Assembly (NCBI GenBank): GCA_028829895.1
Contig: CM054177.1
Coordinates: forward strand, 81,884,663 to 81,948,662
Origin: Sinotaia quadrata
Taxonomy: Eukaryota; Mollusca; Gastropoda; Architaenioglossa; Viviparidae
Length of the DNA stretch: 64,000 nucleotides
Direction: 5' to 3'
This document shows positions 61,326 to 64,000 of this stretch, piece by piece. Below the pieces are notes generated by a model. That model ran no database searches, was not told the origin of the DNA, and saw nothing but the letters and a program-made list of their open reading frames with translations. The position numbers were made by a program, and so were the translations under genes. Every line of letters starts with the position of its first letter. Within the stretch, counting starts at the first letter, position 1.

Positions 61326-61609
61326 ACTTTTTTTAAAAAATAACATTACTCATACAGTAATACTGCAGGGGTCCAAGCTCTCGTAGGAAAGACAATATCC
61401 GAATTAAATTCAACGCAGCTGAATTTACGCTCAACCAAGACTCCGACAATTGCATGCCTCCAGTAAGATCACAACAAACTAGAGACGTTGTCTACGACCA
61501 GCAAGGACGGCCACGACGGACACACTATAACAAAGTAACATCGAAACTGGAATCTTTAGAACCGGCACGCCGTTTAAGGTAGACCCATAACAGGCAACGC
61601 ATTGACAAA

Positions 61610-62112
61610 GACTTTAAACACTTCACAAGAAATTATCTGACCAGTACACTGTTACAGTAGACTCATAACAGACACGCGATTACACATGTTAGAATTTAAA
61701 CACTTCACAAGAAGTTATCTGACCAGTACACAGTTACAGTAGACTCATAACAGACACGCGATTACACATTTAGAATTTAAACACTTCACAAGAAGTTATC
61801 TGACCAGTACACAGTTACAGTAGACTCATAACAGACACGCGATTACACATTTAGAATTTAAACACTTCACAAGAAGTTATCTGACCAGTACACAGTTACA
61901 GTAGACTCATAACAGACACGCGATTACACATTTAGAATTTAAACACTTCACAAGAAGTTATCTGACCAGTACACAGTTACAGTAGACTCATAACAGACAC
62001 GCGATTACACATTTAGAATTTAAACACTTCACAAGAAGTTATCTGACCAGTACACAGTTACAGTAGACTCATAACAGACACGCGATTACACATTTAGAAT
62101 TTAAACACTGTA
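61610..62112. repeat. 81-bp tandem array, about 6 units
   Basis: Near-identical units of CAGTTACAGTAGACTCATAA, CAGACACGCGATTACACATT, TAGAATTTAAACACTTCACA and AGAAGTTATCTGACCAGTAC. The first unit is more diverged, and the last ends in ACTGTATAAGAAG. Confidence 0.95.
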
Positions 62113-62206
62113 TAAGAAGTTGTTGTCGGAAATAAAAGTTGCAGGCATTAACAGAAAAGCTTCAACGCTGCGGGAGGGGTTGCCTGTGGCCACTACGCCG
62201 GCAACA

Positions 62207-62302
62207 GGAGACCTTTGTACAGAAATAACTGATCAATTAATGACAATATTGTAGGAGACCTTTGTACAGAAATAACTGATCAATTAATGACAATATTGTA
62301 GG
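62207..62302. repeat. ~48-bp tandem duplication
   Basis: GGAGACCTTTGTACAGAAAT and AACTGATCAATTAATGACAA are repeated head to tail. A further short duplication (TGCAGTTAGATGATTACGTT) lies at about 62405-62490. Confidence 0.9.
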
Positions 62303-62490
62303 AGAAGATTGCGTTTAACACGTCAGACACAAAAATGTGACAACATTGTAAGAAAAAATGACTATACTGGAGTTAACACATCAACCACACTAATATGGCA
62401 ACACTGCAATTAGATGATTACGTTAACAAACACGCTAACATGACAACACTGCAGTTAGATGATTACGTTAACAAACACGCTCACATGACA

Positions 62491-63047
62491 ACATTGCAGA
62501 AGATTGCTTTGATTAGTAACAAACCTTTACTACTGAGGCATGCACTGATTTAGTCCATTAATGTCGATGGCAGACACATTCACTGTCGTCAGCATGCCGT
62601 CTGATATTGACACGGATACACTAAGTAAAACCAATTAAAATAAATTAAACACTGTAAGAACAATATACAAACACTATATATATAATCATGTGATAGACAC
62701 CCATTTGTTAAGCAAGACCAAATAAAAAAAAAACCCACTGAAATCCAAGATATCTATAAGCAAACAGAGGCAATAGTCAGCTCATGATAGACATGCATTG
62801 GTTAAACTTATTAAAGTCCCTAACTCTGTTTCCCTCTCCAGCGCAATATTTTGGGAGGCGGGGTGGGGAGAAAGGTACTTGATATGAAAAATAGTACTGT
62901 CTCTAAGTCTGAAAGTGTCTGGATTAAGATCAGCTAGTAAAAGCGCTGACAATTTTCCAGCTAATATCGACACAGTGACGCACTTTACTGGAACATTAAA
63001 GCGTGTGCATATTTTCTATAGCTGAAAAAAAAAAGACAATTGAACGA
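62491..63047. other. intergenic, nothing recognised
   Basis: A+T-rich. The minus-strand frame 62782-62973 is unsupported. Confidence 0.45.
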
Positions 63048-63370
63048 TAATGTTGTCGTAAAAGTCATTTTACATTTATTTAGTATCATGATAAATTAAA
63101 AGTCATTTTACATTTATTTAGTATCGTGATAAATTAAAAGTCATTTTACATTTATTTAGTATCGTGATAAATTAAAAGTCATTTTACATTTATTTAGTAT
63201 CGTGATAAATTAAAAGTCATTTTACATTTATTTAGTATCGTGATAAATTAAAAGTCATTTTACATTTATTTAGTATCATGATAAATTAAAAGTCATTTTA
63301 CATTTATTTAGTATCATGATAAATTAAAAGTCATTTTACATTTATTTAGTATCATGATAAATTAAAAGCA
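63048..63370. repeat. 38-bp tandem array, about 8 units
   Basis: Units of AAAGTCATTTTACATTTATT and TAGTATCATGATAAATTA. Units differ by a single A/G change (ATCATGAT or ATCGTGAT) that is grouped along the array. Confidence 0.96.
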
Positions 63371-64000
63371 TGTAATAGAAATCACGACATAGCGAAAAGA
63401 AGCCAACCCAGTTAATGTATACGTACGTATTGTATATATTACTTAAATGTACATTTTATTTACAATTGAAGCTAGTGTCACATAATGGCATTATGTAGCC
63501 CACACCCATCCTCTAAAAACGGACTACAATCAAAACTATCTCTAGGACGGTTTGACCTTTACCCCCGGACTAGAGAAATACCTGAGTATCAAGTCACTTT
63601 AAAGTTTAAATGAACCATTCAGAGCACAGCTCAACCGCGTACAACTAATGGACCAGAAACCTACCTGTATACCAGCAGTCCAATGCAACTGACCATAGAG
63701 GCAACAAGTGCTTTGGCTCCCAGCCTTAATAAGCTATAATCATACTGTATGGCAGCTACAACCCTTATCACCGATTACTGACCCAGCAGGAAACCATTCT
63801 CTGAGTATATTACTGCCGACGGTTTGTGGTTTTGCTTCTATAACTAAATATTGTATCCGTGTTTATTCTTAATGTTAACTATATTTTGTATTGCCAAACA
63901 TCTCACTTCCGATATCAGAATGTATGATGACTATGTACATAAGAGTGTTCTGTCAGGGAACATGTGGACAAATTCTTAGTCCATGTTCTTTTACTGACAT
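63371..64000. other. intergenic, nothing recognised
   Basis: No repeats, motifs or plausible coding frames seen up to the window edge. Confidence 0.45.

Overview
The window is animal nuclear DNA: A+T-rich, with genes split by spliceosomal introns (GT..AG), long non-coding stretches, many CA/GT microsatellites and an unusual density of short-unit tandem repeats. I favour a mollusc, probably a gastropod. The reasons are the recurring AAGGGAGATAA / TTATCTCCCTT motif (about 22078, 48786, 50417), an invertebrate-type TNF ligand, and non-LTR and piggyBac relics of invertebrate type. This is inference; no sequence search was run. I saw no rRNA, tRNA or CRISPR array, although tRNA detection by eye is weak.

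Two protein-coding genes can be reconstructed exon by exon, both on the + strand. (1) A tumour necrosis factor (TNF) superfamily ligand, four coding exons between 17188 and 32981, 270 aa. It is a type II membrane protein with a short cytoplasmic tail, one membrane helix near the N terminus, a stalk, and a C-terminal TNF homology domain split over exons 3 and 4. Its 3' untranslated region carries an AU-rich nonamer. (2) An ANKRD39 orthologue, three coding exons between 42411 and 47033, 179 aa, four ankyrin repeats. A third, unrecognised gene is suggested by one coding exon (54512-54784) followed by a poly(A) signal at 54981.

Layout: 1-17000 is intergenic, with two diverged copies of a ~0.9 kb dispersed repeat (888-1815 and 10012-11020), several minisatellites and a 2 kb GT-rich minisatellite (12811-14835). 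17000-34000 is the TNF-ligand locus; its introns hold non-LTR retrotransposon fragments (one nested inside a hAT-like element with an 8-bp target duplication), a ~4.4 kb family of related degenerate tandem repeats and a hairpin-forming 95-bp array. 34000-42400 is intergenic with more arrays and one inverted-repeat element. 42400-48000 is ANKRD39, with a dead piggyBac transposase in intron 1. 48600-64000 holds a candidate inverted-repeat element, the orphan exon and further arrays.

The TNF ligand would act at the cell surface or as a shed trimer in immune or cell-death signalling. ANKRD39 has no shown functional link to it. The most unusual feature of the window is the tandem-repeat landscape: about two dozen arrays with units of 36-107 bp, unrelated in sequence except for one family, several with a hairpin inside each unit.
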